38,525 bases of DNA, taken from assembly GCA_002304315.1 (NCBI GenBank), contig NEUO01000016.1, positions 1 to 38,525 on the forward strand. Direction: 5' to 3'. Below are positions 1-7,927 of this stretch, piece after piece. The translations under genes and the position numbers were made by a program. This DNA comes from Verrucomicrobiia bacterium Tous-C4TDCM. Its GTDB lineage: Bacteria > Verrucomicrobiota > Verrucomicrobiia > Verrucomicrobiales > Akkermansiaceae. The number at the start of each line of letters is the position of its first letter. Position 1 is the first letter of the stretch. The notes beneath the pieces were generated by a model. The model searched no databases, was not told the origin of the DNA, and saw only the letters and a list, made by a program, of their open reading frames with translations.

Positions 1-16
1 GGGTTACAAGAATTTT

Positions 17-94
17 GCATCGTTTGGTGAAGGGGTGTGGTGTGCGGTTATTCGACACAACCCTTCTACCACATGACCTGTAGCCAAACGATGC
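17..94. repeat. Short inverted repeat at window edge
   Basis: The 11-base arm GCATCGTTTGG (17-27) is repeated as its exact reverse complement at 84-94, and some further partial pairing is visible inside. It lies just beyond the stop codon of the minus-strand gene ending at 100. It could be a terminator-like hairpin or the edge of an inserted element. There is no T-run, and the sequence to the left is not available, so the function is open. Confidence 0.4.
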
Positions 95-99
95 CCTAT

Positions 100-834
100 C
101 TAACTTCGGATTTCGGGTTCAATTTGAGTCGCAGCGGTGCGGATCCGCATGTTCTCGCGCGAGAGCTGGAACATCGCGGCGGAGGAGCCGAGGATTTTTA
201 CCCGGAGCCGGGCGGCGTCCAAGCGCCATGCCGCGGCGACGAGGGTTTCCGGCGCGGCGCGGTCCACGTCATCGGCGGCGCGGCGGAGGGCTTCCTCGGC
301 TTTTTTGATATCTTCCTGACGGGAGGAAATCTCGCGATCCAGCATCGTGGCGGCCGACTCGTAGGCGGAAATCCGGGTCGTGACGGCTTCCTGCTGCCGC
401 CTCAGTTCATCGTGCAGGACGAAGGAGTAGGGCCCCGGTTCCTTGAAGCCCTCCCAGGCCGCGGCCTGCGATTTCGACTGCGCCAGCGCCTGTTCGAGGT
501 TCGCCTTGGTGTCGATGGTGCGGAGGGAGTTTTCCGCGCTGAAGACGCCGAGCAGCGTATCGGAGCGGCGGGCGGCAAGGTCCTTTTCGGTGATGCCCGC
601 GGCCAGGGCGGTGGGATTGGCGAGGGACTCCGCCAGGGCCTTCCATTCGACGACCCATCCCTTCAATCGTTTGCGGGCTTCCTCGGGTGTTTCCGGGGCC
701 GCCGCGGCCTCTTCGGCTTTTCCGGCGGCAGCTTTTAATCCGGGAATCTGGGCCTCCATGGACCACGGGAGGGTGGCGAACAGCACGCCGAGCAGCGCGA
801 TGCGGAATGGAGTGATGGCTTTCGAAATCGTCAC
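100..834 (-). CDS. Secreted/periplasmic coiled-coil protein, possibly a truncated N-terminal fragment
   Basis: This encodes 244 residues from a GTG at 834. That start puts a hydrophobic signal segment (about residues 8-28, ending near SMEAQ) at the N-terminus. A longer frame back to 927 would run through the terminator hairpin of the neighbouring gene, so the shorter start is preferred. The mature part is charged, Ala/Glu/Arg-rich and helical, with coiled-coil character around residues 130-220. This pattern resembles the periplasmic N-terminal region of large MscK/MscM-type mechanosensitive channels, but no membrane channel domain follows. The frame ends abruptly at 100, next to an inverted repeat, which would fit truncation of a longer gene. 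It could also simply be a short periplasmic coiled-coil protein. The family assignment is inference. Confidence 0.55.
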   Translation of the reverse strand: MTISKAITPFRIALLGVLFATLPWSMEAQIPGLKAAAGKAEEAAAAPETPEEARKRLKGWVVEWKALAESLANPTALAAGITEKDLAARRSDTLLGVFSAENSLRTIDTKANLEQALAQSKSQAAAWEGFKEPGPYSFVLHDELRRQQEAVTTRISAYESAATMLDREISSRQEDIKKAEEALRRAADDVDRAAPETLVAAAWRLDAARLRVKILGSSAAMFQLSRENMRIRTAATQIEPEIRS

Positions 835-904
835 GCGGCGGGATTGATGGCAGGACCGCGAAGGTCTGGCCAGCGCTGCCAAATGGGACCGGGCCATCCG
901 GGCA

Positions 905-937
905 AAAAATTGCCGCCGGGGTCCCACCCCCGGCGGC
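905..937 (-). terminator. Rho-independent terminator of the DUF1080 gene
   Basis: GCCGCCGGGG (912-921) and CCCCGGCGGC (928-937) form a perfect 10-bp stem with a 6-base loop. Read on the minus strand, the stem is followed at once by ATTTTTTG (about 904-911). It lies 135 bases downstream of the stop of the minus-strand gene at 1072-1785, so it should end that transcript before the next gene. Confidence 0.8.
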
Positions 938-1071
938 TAAAATCATCAAGCCCGGCGGACCGGAACCTGACAATATGCTGTTCACCCTTACATGAAAACT
1001 CACGTGAAACGCGGTCTTCATGGAGTAAGACCCTTGATCCGGGTGGACGTTCAAAATTGCTGAAGTTTTTT

Positions 1072-1785
1072 TCAGGGGGATTTCACCACCGCCGCGGTCT
1101 GTTCCGGGGTGGCGTTGCCGCCGGGGAGTTCGAGGAGCCGGATGTTGCGGAAGTGGATCTCCGAGCCCTCGGCCTCGAGGCAGAGGTAGCCCTTGCGGAC
1201 GCTCGATTCACGCATGCCGTTGACGAACTTGCCGTTGATCGAGAGCTTGATGGTGCCGTCGACGCAAACCACGACGTAGGTGTTCCATTCGCCGACGCCT
1301 TTGCAGCGCATCTCGGTGGACATGCTGCGTTCGCCGCGCGGGTGGTCGGGGATGGCGGTCAGTCCATTGGCGCCGAAGAGTTCGCCGGAAACGTAGCCGG
1401 GGTGGTTCGGTGTGCCGTCGGCTTTCGGGTTCAGCTTCGGCCACTGGAGTTCCAGCATCTGGACTTCCATGCCCTTCGGCAGCGGCCGGTTGGCGGGCGT
1501 GGTGCCTTCGCTCCATGCGAAGACCCCGGAGTTCCCGCCCTCCTTCATGTGCCGCCACTCGATGTGGAGGATGAAGTTCTCATACTGCTTCTCCGAGCGC
1601 ATCACGCCGATCGGCAGGCCGGTGGAGACGAGCAGGCCGTCTTTCACGGTCCAGGTGGCGGGCGAGGTGTTGACGTCGACCCAGCCGCTGAGGTCGCGGC
1701 CGTTGAAGAGGTCTTGGGATTTCGCGGCTTCTTCGGCGGCGGCGCTGGAGAGGAGGAAGGCGGCGGAGAGGTTGCGGAATGTCAT
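1072..1785 (-). CDS. 3-keto-disaccharide hydrolase-like (DUF1080) secreted protein
   Basis: This 237-residue protein is taken from the ATG at 1785, which gives a short hydrophobic N-terminus ([20 protein letters not shown]) typical of export. The mature part carries DUF1080 hallmarks: [11 protein letters not shown] near the start, then [26 protein letters not shown], and a C-terminal INGKFVNGM ... [11 protein letters not shown] strand pattern of a concanavalin-like jelly roll. Family members are abundant in Verrucomicrobia and Planctomycetes, and some act on 3-keto-glycosides. The substrate here cannot be told from sequence. It has its own terminator (905-937) and is followed upstream by a REP-rich gap, so it is probably monocistronic. 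Confidence 0.85.
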   Translation of the reverse strand: MTFRNLSAAFLLSSAAAEEAAKSQDLFNGRDLSGWVDVNTSPATWTVKDGLLVSTGLPIGVMRSEKQYENFILHIEWRHMKEGGNSGVFAWSEGTTPANRPLPKGMEVQMLELQWPKLNPKADGTPNHPGYVSGELFGANGLTAIPDHPRGERSMSTEMRCKGVGEWNTYVVVCVDGTIKLSINGKFVNGMRESSVRKGYLCLEAEGSEIHFRNIRLLELPGGNATPEQTAAVVKSP

Positions 1786-1866
1786 GGGAACCCTAACGGG
1801 GAGATTGCGCGGAACTTGTCGGGAAGCTGGATCACGGGCGAAGATGAACTCCGAAGTTCTTAGTCC

Positions 1867-1949
1867 CGGCTTGAGCCGGACGAAGCACGGGCGATTAGGA
1901 CTGTCCTGGTAGTGCGGGCTCCGGGGGACCATTCGTCCGGCTGAAGCCG
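1867..1949. repeat. REP-like inverted pair (CGGCTtgAGCCG type)
   Basis: The arm at 1867-1884 and the reverse complement of 1932-1949 match at 17 of 18 positions. Each arm is itself a small palindrome (CGGCTTGAGCCG and CGGCTGAAGCCG) followed by GACGAA on its strand. The 47 bases between the arms contain nothing recognisable. The layout is that of a REP doublet. Confidence 0.6.
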
Positions 1950-2055
1950 AATGCCTTTAAGGATTCAAACCCAAGGTCGCTTATGGAAGCCGGGTTCGGG
2001 CCCGTTCTCCTCATGACGTCGTCCGCTTGAAAGCCGCCTTCGCGGTCGCGTCCTT

Positions 2056-2204
2056 ATGGAGTGCGACGGCACGACGTCGCTTTGGCTTAGGGTTAAGCGC
2101 GCCCCACCCTTTCGACCGCGGATCGGCCGGCGGGGCAATCCGCGGCCAGCAGACCAAAGCGCCCACGCCCCAAGTCAAAGCTGCGTCGTGCCGCAGCACT
2201 CCAT
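2056..2204. repeat. BIME-like element: two covarying REP hairpins in inverted orientation
   Basis: The left arm 2056-2092 and the reverse complement of 2168-2204 match at 31 of 37 positions. Each arm contains a hairpin with the same GGCACGAC loop. The stems differ in compensating pairs: GCGAC/GTCGC on the left and GCTGC/GCAGC on the right (read in the same sense). The spacer adds an inner inverted repeat, CCGCGGAT (2116-2123) with ATCCGCGG (2138-2145). Such elements in other bacteria are spread by RAYT transposases; none is seen in this window. Confidence 0.65.
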
Positions 2205-2364
2205 GGGGTCACCCGTCCAGCGGGCCGGATGATATGGGGCCGCGACAGCGAGTTACTGGTGTCTTGGAGCCCATCTGAAACTAGGCCACCAATCCTTGAA
2301 GGCATTGGGCTGAAGCCGGGGGTAACTACCTCTTTGGGTCCTACCACCCCCACAGGCTGGCTCC

Positions 2365-2709
2365 TCAGGGGATCCGGGAGATCGCATCCCGCAGCGCCGA
2401 TTCGATCCGGATCATCGGCGTGAAGAAGCGGAGGGTGTGGAGCGGAAGGTGGGACGGGCTTTCGTCCCGCCACATCGCGGAACGACCGTCATGGTAGGCC
2501 GCACCGCCGGATTCCCAATCGGCGCTCAGCGCATACATCAAGTCACCGGCATCCGCGGAAACGCCGCGGACGAAGTATCCGTTCAGTCGCAGGACCGCGT
2601 AGGCGCCGGCGTAGAAAATCGACAGGACGAGCACCGCCAGCAAGGCCCCCAAGGCCCGGCGCTGGGAAGGGCGCATTGAGCGGACGAAGGGGCCGAAGTG
2701 CGGCTTCAT
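2365..2709 (-). CDS. Small single-pass membrane protein, unknown function
   Basis: This 114-residue protein runs from an ATG at 2709, five bases after the stop of the EF-hand gene, so the two are probably co-transcribed and perhaps translationally coupled. A basic N-terminus (KPHFGPFVRSMRPSQRR) is followed by one hydrophobic helix at about residues 17-37 and a soluble tail of about 75 residues containing RFFTPMIRIESALRD. This suggests a type II orientation with the tail outside. I do not recognise the family. A longer frame extends back over the EF-hand gene, but its N-terminal part is Pro/Arg-rich shadow sequence and is not believed. Confidence 0.6.
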   Translation of the reverse strand: MKPHFGPFVRSMRPSQRRALGALLAVLVLSIFYAGAYAVLRLNGYFVRGVSADAGDLMYALSADWESGGAAYHDGRSAMWRDESPSHLPLHTLRFFTPMIRIESALRDAISRIP

Positions 2710-2714
2710 CGGGC

Positions 2715-3224
2715 TCAGCCCCGGGTGACCTTGGTCACGAGGCCGCTGGTCACGGTGAAGTTCACGCGGTTCTCGATGTATTCGAGCGTGTAGAAGTAGC
2801 CGGGAATGATCACGCGCCACGGGCGGCCTTCGCGGACGGCGAGGGCGATGGCATCTTCCAACGGCAGGCCGAGGAACTGGGTGACTGCAAGGGGATCGAC
2901 CGGCGGTGGATCGACGATGGGGTCGCCGGGGATGGTGATCGGCATGCGCTTGACGGCGAGGAATTCGGGCAGGGAAATCTTGCGGTCGAGGTTCCGGTCG
3001 CACTGGCGGAAGAGCGCGCGCAGCGCAGGAGCGGGAAGCTGGAGCGCGGCGGCTTCATCGCGGCTGAGGGAGCCGTCATCGTTGAGATCGGCGGCTTCGA
3101 AGTAGGCTGTGCGGTCGGCGATCACCGCGGTGCCAGGATCTTTTTCAGCGGCGGAGAGCGGTGCGGCGAAGAGGGCGAAGAGGGCGAAGAGGGCGAAGAG
3201 GGCGAGGAGGAGCAGGCGTTTCAT
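2715..3224 (-). CDS. Secreted EF-hand protein with I78-like C-terminal region
   Basis: This 169-residue protein has a signal peptide (about 1-26) whose core is built from repeated Leu-Phe-Ala. Two EF-hand loops follow: DLNDDGSLSRDE at about residues 46-57, with all expected acidic positions, and DRNLDRKISLPEF at about 76-88, less ideal. The last 50 residues (GLPLEDAIALAVREGRPWRV ... LVTKVTRG) look like the inhibitor-I78 fold, where a similar stretch sits on serine proteases. Calcium binding and protease inhibition are inferences from these motifs. The small membrane protein at 2365-2709 follows after 5 bases. The 9-base repeat coding the signal peptide is described separately. Confidence 0.75.
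   Translation of the reverse strand: MKRLLLLALFALFALFALFAAPLSAAEKDPGTAVIADRTAYFEAADLNDDGSLSRDEAAALQLPAPALRALFRQCDRNLDRKISLPEFLAVKRMPITIPGDPIVDPPPVDPLAVTQFLGLPLEDAIALAVREGRPWRVIIPGYFYTLEYIENRVNFTVTSGLVTKVTRG
3166..3210. repeat. 9-base tandem repeat inside a signal-peptide coding region
   Basis: Four perfect copies of GCGAAGAGG (3166-3201) and one variant copy (3202-3210) lie in tandem. On the minus strand they encode Leu-Phe-Ala units of the signal-peptide core of the EF-hand protein. The unit is a multiple of three, so gain or loss of copies would change the length of the hydrophobic core without breaking the frame. Confidence 0.85.
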
Positions 3225-3439
3225 CGAGATAGCGACAGGATCGGGTTTCGGAAGACTGGAGTCAAGGAAGCACCAACCGCATCGTGTTGGCTTCCTAGGG
3301 TCGCGGGGGATCTGCCAAGTCGATGTCGCCCCGCCTTAGGCGCAAGCTCGATGCAGGTTTTGCCGAGGGAGGTCGATTTCCCAGTTAAGATGCCTCGTGC
3401 GCCGGACGTTTATGAGGGAATCCTTGGCAATCAATCATA

Positions 3440-3979
3440 ATGTCTTCAGAGAACCCGCGATCGCTCGCTGACTTCGTCGGCCTGCTGACGCGGCATCAGC
3501 CGGACCTGCTCGCCTACATCATTTCCTCGATGCCTGGGGATCCGGACGTCCCGGATATCATCCAAAAAAGCAACTTTGTGTTGTGGAACAAGCGAGCCCA
3601 GTTCAGGGCGGGCACGGATTTCGTGGCGTGGGCTTTCTCCATCGCCCGCTTCGAGGTGCTGAACCACCTGAAGAAGCAACGTCGCGCCCGCACGGTGCTG
3701 CTCGATCAGGAGCTGTTGGAAACGCTCAGTGCCGAGGCCCGTGAGGCGCTCGACTCGCATGATCAACGGCTGGTCGCGCTGGAGGTTTGTCTCGGGCAAC
3801 TCCGCCCCCAGGACCGCGAGCTATTGGAGTACCGCTATCGTTGTGGTTCTAACCTCCAGGAATATGCGGATCGCGAGGGCCGGAGTGTTTCCGCCCTCTC
3901 GGTCACCCTCAACCGGCTCCGAACGATCCTCCGCCGCTGTGTCACACGGCGGCTTGCCGCGGAAGGAGGCATGGCGTGA
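3440..3979 (+). CDS. ECF sigma-70 factor, Rhodopirellula/Verrucomicrobium type
   Basis: This is a 179-residue RNA polymerase sigma factor of the extracytoplasmic-function class. Region 2 is visible at about residues 12-80 (HQPDLLAYIISSM ... VPDIIQKSNFVLWNK ... DFVAWAFSIARFEVLNHLKK). Region 4 lies at about 112-170 (LRPQDRELLEYRYRCGSNLQEYA ... SVSALSVTLNRLRTILRRCV), with a helix-turn-helix for -35 recognition. It has no region 3 and no fused anti-sigma domain. The downstream FecR-like gene starts inside its stop codon, so the pair is almost certainly co-translated, with the FecR-like membrane protein as likely partner. Targets may include the secreted FN3/LamG protein next door, but no shared promoter motif was established. 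Confidence 0.92.
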   Translation: MSSENPRSLADFVGLLTRHQPDLLAYIISSMPGDPDVPDIIQKSNFVLWNKRAQFRAGTDFVAWAFSIARFEVLNHLKKQRRARTVLLDQELLETLSAEAREALDSHDQRLVALEVCLGQLRPQDRELLEYRYRCGSNLQEYADREGRSVSALSVTLNRLRTILRRCVTRRLAAEGGMA

Positions 3980-5373
3980 GCCCCGACGAAATCGAAGTGG
4001 CGATTCAAGGTGCCTTCGACGGCACACTCCGCGAGGAAGACTGCCTCCGCCTTCGGGAGGTATTGAAACGCGATCCCGCGGCACGGGTCTTGTATTTCGA
4101 GCACGCGGCGCTCCATCAATTGCTGGTTTATCGGCTGAGCCGCAGTCATCCGCTTGATACGGCGCGCACGTTGATCGATGCCCGGCTGAAACTTCAGAAC
4201 CGTCGCAACGTCCGGGCTTCTCTCGCCGTGGCCGCAGCGGTCGTCTTGCTCCTCGGCCTTGCTCTCATGCGGTTGCTGGCTCCCGAGCCCGCCGCGCTCG
4301 CCACCATGGAGGTTTCTGCCGGCTCGCGATTCACCGTGCAAGCCCCGGACGCAGGCTCCGGGCCATCGCCGGCGGATGGACTCCGCGAGGGAACGCGGAT
4401 CCGGCTCGACCAAGGTTCCCTCGAGCTCCGGATCCGCAATGGATCGCGTGCCGTCGTGTTGGCCCCGGCCCATTTGCGGATTGATTCGGAGAGCCGCATG
4501 ACTCTCTACGAAGGCACCGCTTGGTTTGAGATCGGCAAGGACGCCAAGGGATTCCAGGTTGTCACCCCGCAGTTGATGGTGACCGACCTTGGCACCCAGT
4601 TCGGCGTGCTCGCGCTGCCGGACGCCAGCCATGAAATCCATGTGTTCTCCGGCAAGGTCATCGCCCGCAGCCGCTCCGGGCTCAAGACCGAAGAACAGCT
4701 CACCAGCGGAATGGCCCGCCTTTGCGATCCCGCCGGGCGGCTTAAGGCGGTGCCTCTCCTGCCTGAGTCGTTTCTCTCCCTGCTCCCGGCGCACCCGCCT
4801 TCGACGTTGATTGCCAACGGCGGTTTTGAAGCCGGTAGCCCGCCTCCCCCCAGCAACTATGGCCCCTACGCCACCGCGGCGATGCTTCCGGGGTGGCGTT
4901 TCGGCAGCGACATCGTTGTCATGCGCGCCACCGCGGAAGGGCACCCGGGCTATGGCGAAAGGAGCATCACCATCCTCTCGTCCACGGCGGATAATCAAGT
5001 GGGCTTCAACTTCGGCCGCGAGGGTCGGCCAAGCGTCAAGACCGTTTCCCTCTGGCAAACTTTCGCCACCCAGCCCGGGCGGAAATACGAGGTTCACTTC
5101 GAGATGGGCGCGATCTTTTTCGAGCCGACCACCCTGGAAATCACCGCCGCGGTCCACGACGGGGACGCGCCGGAAGGGCCACCGGACAGCCCTCCGCTTG
5201 CCTCGCAGATCGCGCGCCGTGCCTCTACCGATTCGAATGGCTACAATCTCCCCGTGAAGCTCTCATTCACCGCAAGCTCCGGCAGCTCGACCCTCGTCTT
5301 TACCGAAACCAGCGAGCATTCTCTTAGTGCCGACCCGGTGATCGACAACATTTTCGTCAAGGAGGTGCCCTGA
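3976..5373 (+). CDS. FecR-like transmembrane regulator with extracytoplasmic carbohydrate-binding-like tail
   Basis: This 465-residue protein starts at a GTG overlapping the sigma-factor stop (GTGA), with GGAGG ten bases upstream. Residues 1-70 are cytoplasmic and helical and resemble anti-sigma N-termini. A transmembrane helix lies at about 75-95. A FecR-type beta-rich domain follows at about 100-250 (LREGTRIRLDQGSLELRIRN, HLRIDSESRMTLYEGTAWFE, VTDLGTQFGV). Residues about 275-465 (NGGFEAGSPPP ... PGWRF ... DNIFVKEV) look like a DUF642/choice-of-anchor jelly roll. This arrangement would couple an outside ligand, perhaps a glycan, to the ECF sigma factor. The ligand is unknown. The sigma pairing follows from gene overlap and family knowledge. 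Confidence 0.85.
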   Translation: MSPDEIEVAIQGAFDGTLREEDCLRLREVLKRDPAARVLYFEHAALHQLLVYRLSRSHPLDTARTLIDARLKLQNRRNVRASLAVAAAVVLLLGLALMRLLAPEPAALATMEVSAGSRFTVQAPDAGSGPSPADGLREGTRIRLDQGSLELRIRNGSRAVVLAPAHLRIDSESRMTLYEGTAWFEIGKDAKGFQVVTPQLMVTDLGTQFGVLALPDASHEIHVFSGKVIARSRSGLKTEEQLTSGMARLCDPAGRLKAVPLLPESFLSLLPAHPPSTLIANGGFEAGSPPPPSNYGPYATAAMLPGWRFGSDIVVMRATAEGHPGYGERSITILSSTADNQVGFNFGREGRPSVKTVSLWQTFATQPGRKYEVHFEMGAIFFEPTTLEITAAVHDGDAPEGPPDSPPLASQIARRASTDSNGYNLPVKLSFTASSGSSTLVFTETSEHSLSADPVIDNIFVKEVP

Positions 5374-5450
5374 ATTGATTTTCCTGATTAAGAAATCGGC
5401 GGGCCGGGATGTTGGTTAGGGTAGTCCGATTTCCTATCCCAAAAAACCCC

Positions 5451-7721
5451 ATGATCCGTGTCAGTAAAATCCAATGCCATGCCCTCGGGCTGGCCGCTTC
5501 CCTTGCAGTCATGTCGCTGGCCACGGCGGCTGAAATCAGCTGGGCCGGCGCCCCCTACCTCACCAGCGGCGGCTACGGACAAAACCTCAACACCGGACAG
5601 TTAGCCACTTCCGGGACGCTGATTCGCGCCGAAAACGTCGGCGGCGGCGCGACCTCGTTCGATGGCATCGATTTCACCGCCGGGGCCATCACTTTCAGCG
5701 GCGGCTCCTTCGGGGGCTTTCACGACGGTGGAGCCAACACCTCGCTGGCGAGGACCGGAGTCTATGGCAATGGCGGCGCACCCGGCACGGTCACGCTCAC
5801 CGGACTGACCAGCGGCAATGCTTACCGGATCCAAGCTCTTGTCTACGACGGACGTGGTGGCGAAACAGGCCGAACCGTCAGCTTCGACGGCGTCAACCAG
5901 GGCCAGTATGCCAATGGTATCACAAACGTCACATGGGGCAACGGCCTGCTCGTCAAAGGAACCTTCCTGGCGGACGCCGCCACCCAGAACTTCACGATCG
6001 AAGCCTTTTCCGGTGCCAGCTCGGTAGGCGCCCAACTCAACGCCCTGCTGGTTCACGAGTTCGCCAACGGCACTCCGGTTCTCGAGAATGCTTCGGTGGC
6101 CTCCATCACCGCCACGACCGCCCAGGCCAGCGTCAATCTTACGAGCGTCGCCGGCACCGTCACCCTCTACTGGGACACGGTGGACCAGGGCACTGGCCCC
6201 TGGGCCCAGTCAAACCCTCTCGGGTCCCAGGCCATCGGCCCGGTCAGCGGCGCTCTTTCCGGACTCGCCGGGGACACGCGCTATTTTTACCGCTTCCTCG
6301 CGGTGAACACCCTCGCGGATCCGGATACCGAAGGCTGGAGCACCGGGGGCACCTCCTTCGCCACCGCACCGAGCGGCAAGGCACCGGCGAACCCGTCCGC
6401 AACGGCGTTCTCCGCCACTGAGATCAATATCGCGTGGACCGATGTCTTCGATACGGAAACCGGCTTCATCATCGAGCGCTCGCCCGATGGCATCGGCTCG
6501 TGGACCTTGGCTGGCAACGCGCCCGCGAATGCCCAGTTTTTCAGCGACGGCGATCGGCTGCCCGCCTCCACCTATCATTATCGCGTCTTCGCCCAGAACG
6601 GGGCGGGACTTTCCGATCCATCGGCCGTGGTGAGCGCCACCACCAATCCCGCCACCCCGGGCATCCGGGTTGAAGCTAGGTACCGCATGGGAGACGATGG
6701 CCAAGGCACCGGCAACCGCCCGCTGGACAGCACGACCAATGCCCGCAGTTTTACGGGAAACGTCGGCAACGCAACGCTCAGTCCAAATGGTGGTGGCTAC
6801 GCGAATGACGCCTATTACACCTTCAACGGAACGGATCAGGGGTATTTCGGCACCAACTACGACGCCCCCGAAAACAACATTGGCATCGAGGTCTGGGTGC
6901 GGACATCCGATTTCGCGCAAACCAACCACCACGTCTTCGGAACGGGCTCGACCCAAAACGGCATCAACATCGGCTACGATGCGGGCGACTCACGCGGCTG
7001 GTTCGGGGCCGTCGCCGGCCAAGCCTTTATCGGTGCGGTCGGTACGGCGAACTACACCACCCATGAATGGATCCACCTCGCCGTGGTCCGCGATGCCGGC
7101 GTCTCCACCTTCTATGTCAACGGCGTGGCGAGCGGAACCGCGGCAAACGTCCCTTTCGATGCCACCGCCACCCACTTTGCCGTGAATGCCGGCGGAGCCC
7201 CCGGCGGCTATTTCGGCGGCGATGTCGCGGAAGCCAGAATCTTCTCCTTCGACCCCGGACAGTTCCAAATCTCCCACCTGCTCTATCCGGGAACCCCATC
7301 TCCCTACGACTCCTGGGCGGAGTCCTTCATCGGCCTGAGCGATCCAAGCGCGGATCTCGACTTCGACGGCGGCAGCCTCGCCACGGTCATCGAGTGGGTC
7401 ACCGGTGGAGATCCCACGGATGGAAGCGACGACGCGGATGTGACCCCGACCTTCGACACGACAACGAGTCCGACCCATTTCCTCTTCACCTTTCGCCGCA
7501 GCGATGCCGCCGCAAGCGATGCCGGCACCACGATCGTCGTGGAATATGGCAGCAACCTCAGCACATGGCGCAACACTGCCGTTCACGGCGTGACCGATGG
7601 GGTCGTCACGGATGACACTACCGTCCTCGCTGGCGGCTTTCGCCAGGTCACGGTCTCCATTCCCCGCTCCCTCGCGGCAAACGGCGCTCTCTTCGCCCGG
7701 CTCAAAGTCACCCGCCCGTGA
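5451..7721 (+). CDS. Large secreted FN3/LamG-type protein
   Basis: This encodes 756 residues from the ATG at 5451, which gives a clean signal peptide (about 1-26, ending SLATAA). A frame 14 codons longer is possible but would bury the signal. The order is: a beta-rich domain (27-200), two fibronectin-III-like segments (about 205-395, including RYFYRFLAVN and YHYRVFAQNGAG), a LamG/concanavalin-like domain (about 400-605, GIEVWVRTSDFAQTNHHVFG ... WIHLAVVRDAGVSTFYVNG), then a C-terminal beta domain ending RLKVTRP. No PEP-CTERM tail is present in frame. It lies 77 bases after the ECF/FecR-like pair and is a plausible cargo of that regulatory unit. It is probably a cell-surface or secreted adhesin or glycan-binding protein; no catalytic motif is visible. 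Confidence 0.8.
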   Translation: MIRVSKIQCHALGLAASLAVMSLATAAEISWAGAPYLTSGGYGQNLNTGQLATSGTLIRAENVGGGATSFDGIDFTAGAITFSGGSFGGFHDGGANTSLARTGVYGNGGAPGTVTLTGLTSGNAYRIQALVYDGRGGETGRTVSFDGVNQGQYANGITNVTWGNGLLVKGTFLADAATQNFTIEAFSGASSVGAQLNALLVHEFANGTPVLENASVASITATTAQASVNLTSVAGTVTLYWDTVDQGTGPWAQSNPLGSQAIGPVSGALSGLAGDTRYFYRFLAVNTLADPDTEGWSTGGTSFATAPSGKAPANPSATAFSATEINIAWTDVFDTETGFIIERSPDGIGSWTLAGNAPANAQFFSDGDRLPASTYHYRVFAQNGAGLSDPSAVVSATTNPATPGIRVEARYRMGDDGQGTGNRPLDSTTNARSFTGNVGNATLSPNGGGYANDAYYTFNGTDQGYFGTNYDAPENNIGIEVWVRTSDFAQTNHHVFGTGSTQNGINIGYDAGDSRGWFGAVAGQAFIGAVGTANYTTHEWIHLAVVRDAGVSTFYVNGVASGTAANVPFDATATHFAVNAGGAPGGYFGGDVAEARIFSFDPGQFQISHLLYPGTPSPYDSWAESFIGLSDPSADLDFDGGSLATVIEWVTGGDPTDGSDDADVTPTFDTTTSPTHFLFTFRRSDAAASDAGTTIVVEYGSNLSTWRNTAVHGVTDGVVTDDTTVLAGGFRQVTVSIPRSLAANGALFARLKVTRP

Positions 7722-7764
7722 TGCCGGCCCTCTTCACCCCGAAACGCTCCCATCCGACAAGGCA

Positions 7765-7848
7765 ATGAAACTCGGGCATGTGATACTTTCCATCGCCCTG
7801 CTCGGCGGTTTCGGCCAGCTCGCCATGATGCGTCGCCGCCGGGCGTGA
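7765..7848 (+). CDS. Possible 27-residue membrane peptide with Arg-rich end
   Basis: A short frame from ATG 7765 encodes a Lys/His start, one hydrophobic segment (VILSIALLGGFGQLAMM) and a terminal RRRRA. This is the shape of the C-terminal sorting helix of PEP-CTERM proteins, but without the Pro-Glu-Pro motif. It lies 43 bases behind the FN3/LamG gene, in a different frame from it. It may be a detached anchor from a frameshift, a small membrane protein, or chance. No clear ribosome binding site is seen. Confidence 0.3.
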   Translation: MKLGHVILSIALLGGFGQLAMMRRRRA

Positions 7849-7927
7849 GACCCGGCTTGATCCGCCTTGAAAGCCCGGTCGCGGCGGCCGGGTAAGCAGG
7901 TCGATCCAAGCCCCGAATCGCTGCTTC

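Larger units (their letters stand above)
1786..2364. other. Gene-free stretch dominated by REP-like palindromes
   Basis: This 579-base gap between two minus-strand genes has no convincing coding frame. It holds an inverted pair of CGGCT..AGCCG palindromes (1867-1949), a much larger inverted pair of hairpins (2056-2204), and a further lone GGCTGAAGCC palindrome at 2308-2317 that resembles the first pair. The short open frames here run through the palindromes and look spurious. A promoter for the DUF1080 gene should lie near 1790-1860 but no clear -35/-10 was found. Confidence 0.7.

Noticed and set aside
17-104. Integron attC-like site at the left edge
   Set aside because: An RYYYAAC-like box is present at 98-104, but no matching GTTRRRY box in the right place.
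2011-2473. Short open frames through the REP-rich gap (62-126 codons)
   Set aside because: They run through the palindromes and encode Arg/Pro/Ser-rich peptides of the kind produced by dispersed repeats.
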